From positions 1 through 14,026 of the forward strand of contig JADHRO010000031.1 in assembly GCA_016777395.1 (NCBI GenBank): a stretch of 14,026 nt of DNA, written 5' to 3'. The position numbers were made by a program, and so were the translations under genes. Of the stretch, positions 13,670-14,026 are shown one piece after another; the first letter of the stretch is position 1; the number at the start of each line of letters is the position of its first letter. The DNA is from Chitinophagales bacterium. Lineage in GTDB: Bacteria > Bacteroidota > Bacteroidia > Chitinophagales > UBA8649. The notes under the pieces were generated by a model. The model was not told where the DNA came from and did not search any database. It saw nothing but the letters and a program-made list of their open reading frames with translations.

Positions 13670-13864
13670 ATGAGATATATATTATCAATACTATTATTTC
13701 TGCCAATAATCAGCTATTCACAAGCGGATAAGCTAAAAGCTGTTATAATTGTTGGGGATCTACAAGATGGTACTGTTTCAGCAATTGAAGAAATGGAAGA
13801 GATTCATTCATTTTTTAAAAGTAAAAATGTTAGTGTCAGTACATTTTATCACCCTCATTTTTAA
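13670..13864 (+). pseudogene. Truncated secreted fragment resembling the N-terminus of a caspase-like hydrolase
   Basis: 64 codons starting with a signal peptide (MRYILSILLFLPIISYSQ), then ADKLKAVIIVGDLQDG, a helix AIEEMEEIHSFFKSKNV and a strand VSVSTFYHPHF before TAA. This beta-alpha-beta start, with a hydrophobic first strand ending in GD/GxxQDG, resembles the opening of caspase/gingipain-like (clan CD) proteins of Bacteroidota. In those proteins the catalytic His-Gly and Cys lie well downstream, and here they are absent. No continuation of that kind is visible in the next 160 bases in any forward frame, so a simple frameshift does not explain it; deletion or recombination is more likely. 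Alternatively it is a genuine short secreted protein. The family assignment is from memory of the pattern and is uncertain. Confidence 0.4.
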
Positions 13865-13875
13865 TTATAAATAAA

Positions 13876-14026
13876 ATGAAAAAACCAATCAGAATACTAG
13901 AAGCCCCTTTTTACCTATTGGTAATAGCAATGGGGTGCATTGAACATTCATATCCTTTATTTATATTTCTTACACTTGTATCAATTGCTAGATTAATAGT
14001 AAATGTTACAACAGATGAATTTATCT
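13876..14026 (+). CDS. Small membrane protein, 3' end cut by window edge
   Basis: I translated this from the ATG at 13876; 50 residues are open to the window edge. It begins MKKPIRILEAPFYLLVIAMG, followed by CIEHSYPLFIFLTLVSIARL and IVNVTTDEFI. Two hydrophobic segments (about 11-22 and 27-45) suggest a small inner-membrane protein. I do not recognise it. It starts 11 bases after the stop of the preceding fragment and may be co-transcribed with it. The ATG context (ATAAAATGAAAAAA) is typical of starts in this genome. True length and function cannot be judged from this piece. Confidence 0.55.
   Translation, partial: MKKPIRILEAPFYLLVIAMGCIEHSYPLFIFLTLVSIARLIVNVTTDEFI

Overview
The window looks like chromosomal DNA of a Bacteroidota bacterium, most likely a marine or freshwater Flavobacteriales-type organism. 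It is AT-rich. One secreted enzyme carries a type IX secretion (Por) C-terminal sorting domain, and genes start after A/T-rich leaders without Shine-Dalgarno motifs. Several genes have a match or near match to the Bacteroidota -7 promoter element TAnnTTTG about 23-26 bases before the ATG. KDO activation and menaquinone genes point to a Gram-negative cell with LPS and a menaquinone respiratory chain. I cannot name the genus from the sequence alone.

Layout. 1-2728 (minus strand): a tightly packed unit transcribed leftward, NfeD-family membrane protease -> kdsB -> menA (menA is cut by the window edge). 2797-4396 (plus): a divergent pair, a secreted LysM-LysM-double-psi-beta-barrel cell-wall protein and a YhhQ-type queuosine-precursor transporter. 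4398-5129 (minus): a secreted PAP2 phosphatase that meets yhhQ tail to tail with one base between. 5130-5465: mostly unexplained, with one doubtful small ORF. 5466-7379 (plus): a glutamate-cysteine-ligase-like (GCS2) enzyme fused to two CBS domains, probably the least understood of the larger proteins here. 7453-9258 (minus): a double-ATPase DppD-DppF-type peptide ABC transporter protein with no permease nearby. 9327-10367 (minus): a family-4 glycosyltransferase. 10481-10807 (plus): a single-domain SCP2 lipid-binding protein. 10811-12778 (minus): a secreted M1 metallopeptidase with a type IX sorting domain.

12779-13294 is a 516-base divergent intergenic region and the most unusual DNA in the window. 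It holds a decayed tandem array of a roughly 115-bp unit: one fragment, one intact copy, and one copy interrupted by about 58 bp that forms a palindrome. Each full unit carries two hairpins, the second looking like an intrinsic terminator, although no gene on either side needs a terminator there. 13295-14026 (plus) holds three small genes: a secreted protein of unknown function, a 64-residue fragment resembling the start of a caspase-like hydrolase, and a small membrane protein cut by the window edge. This end looks like accessory DNA.

Most of the window is ordinary envelope and metabolic housekeeping: LPS precursor, quinone, cell wall, lipid phosphate, peptide uptake and extracellular proteolysis. 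I see no complete defence system, phage, insertion sequence, CRISPR array, rRNA or tRNA. The items most worth pursuing are the repeat array at 12841-13153, the GCS2-CBS fusion and the short genes at the right end.
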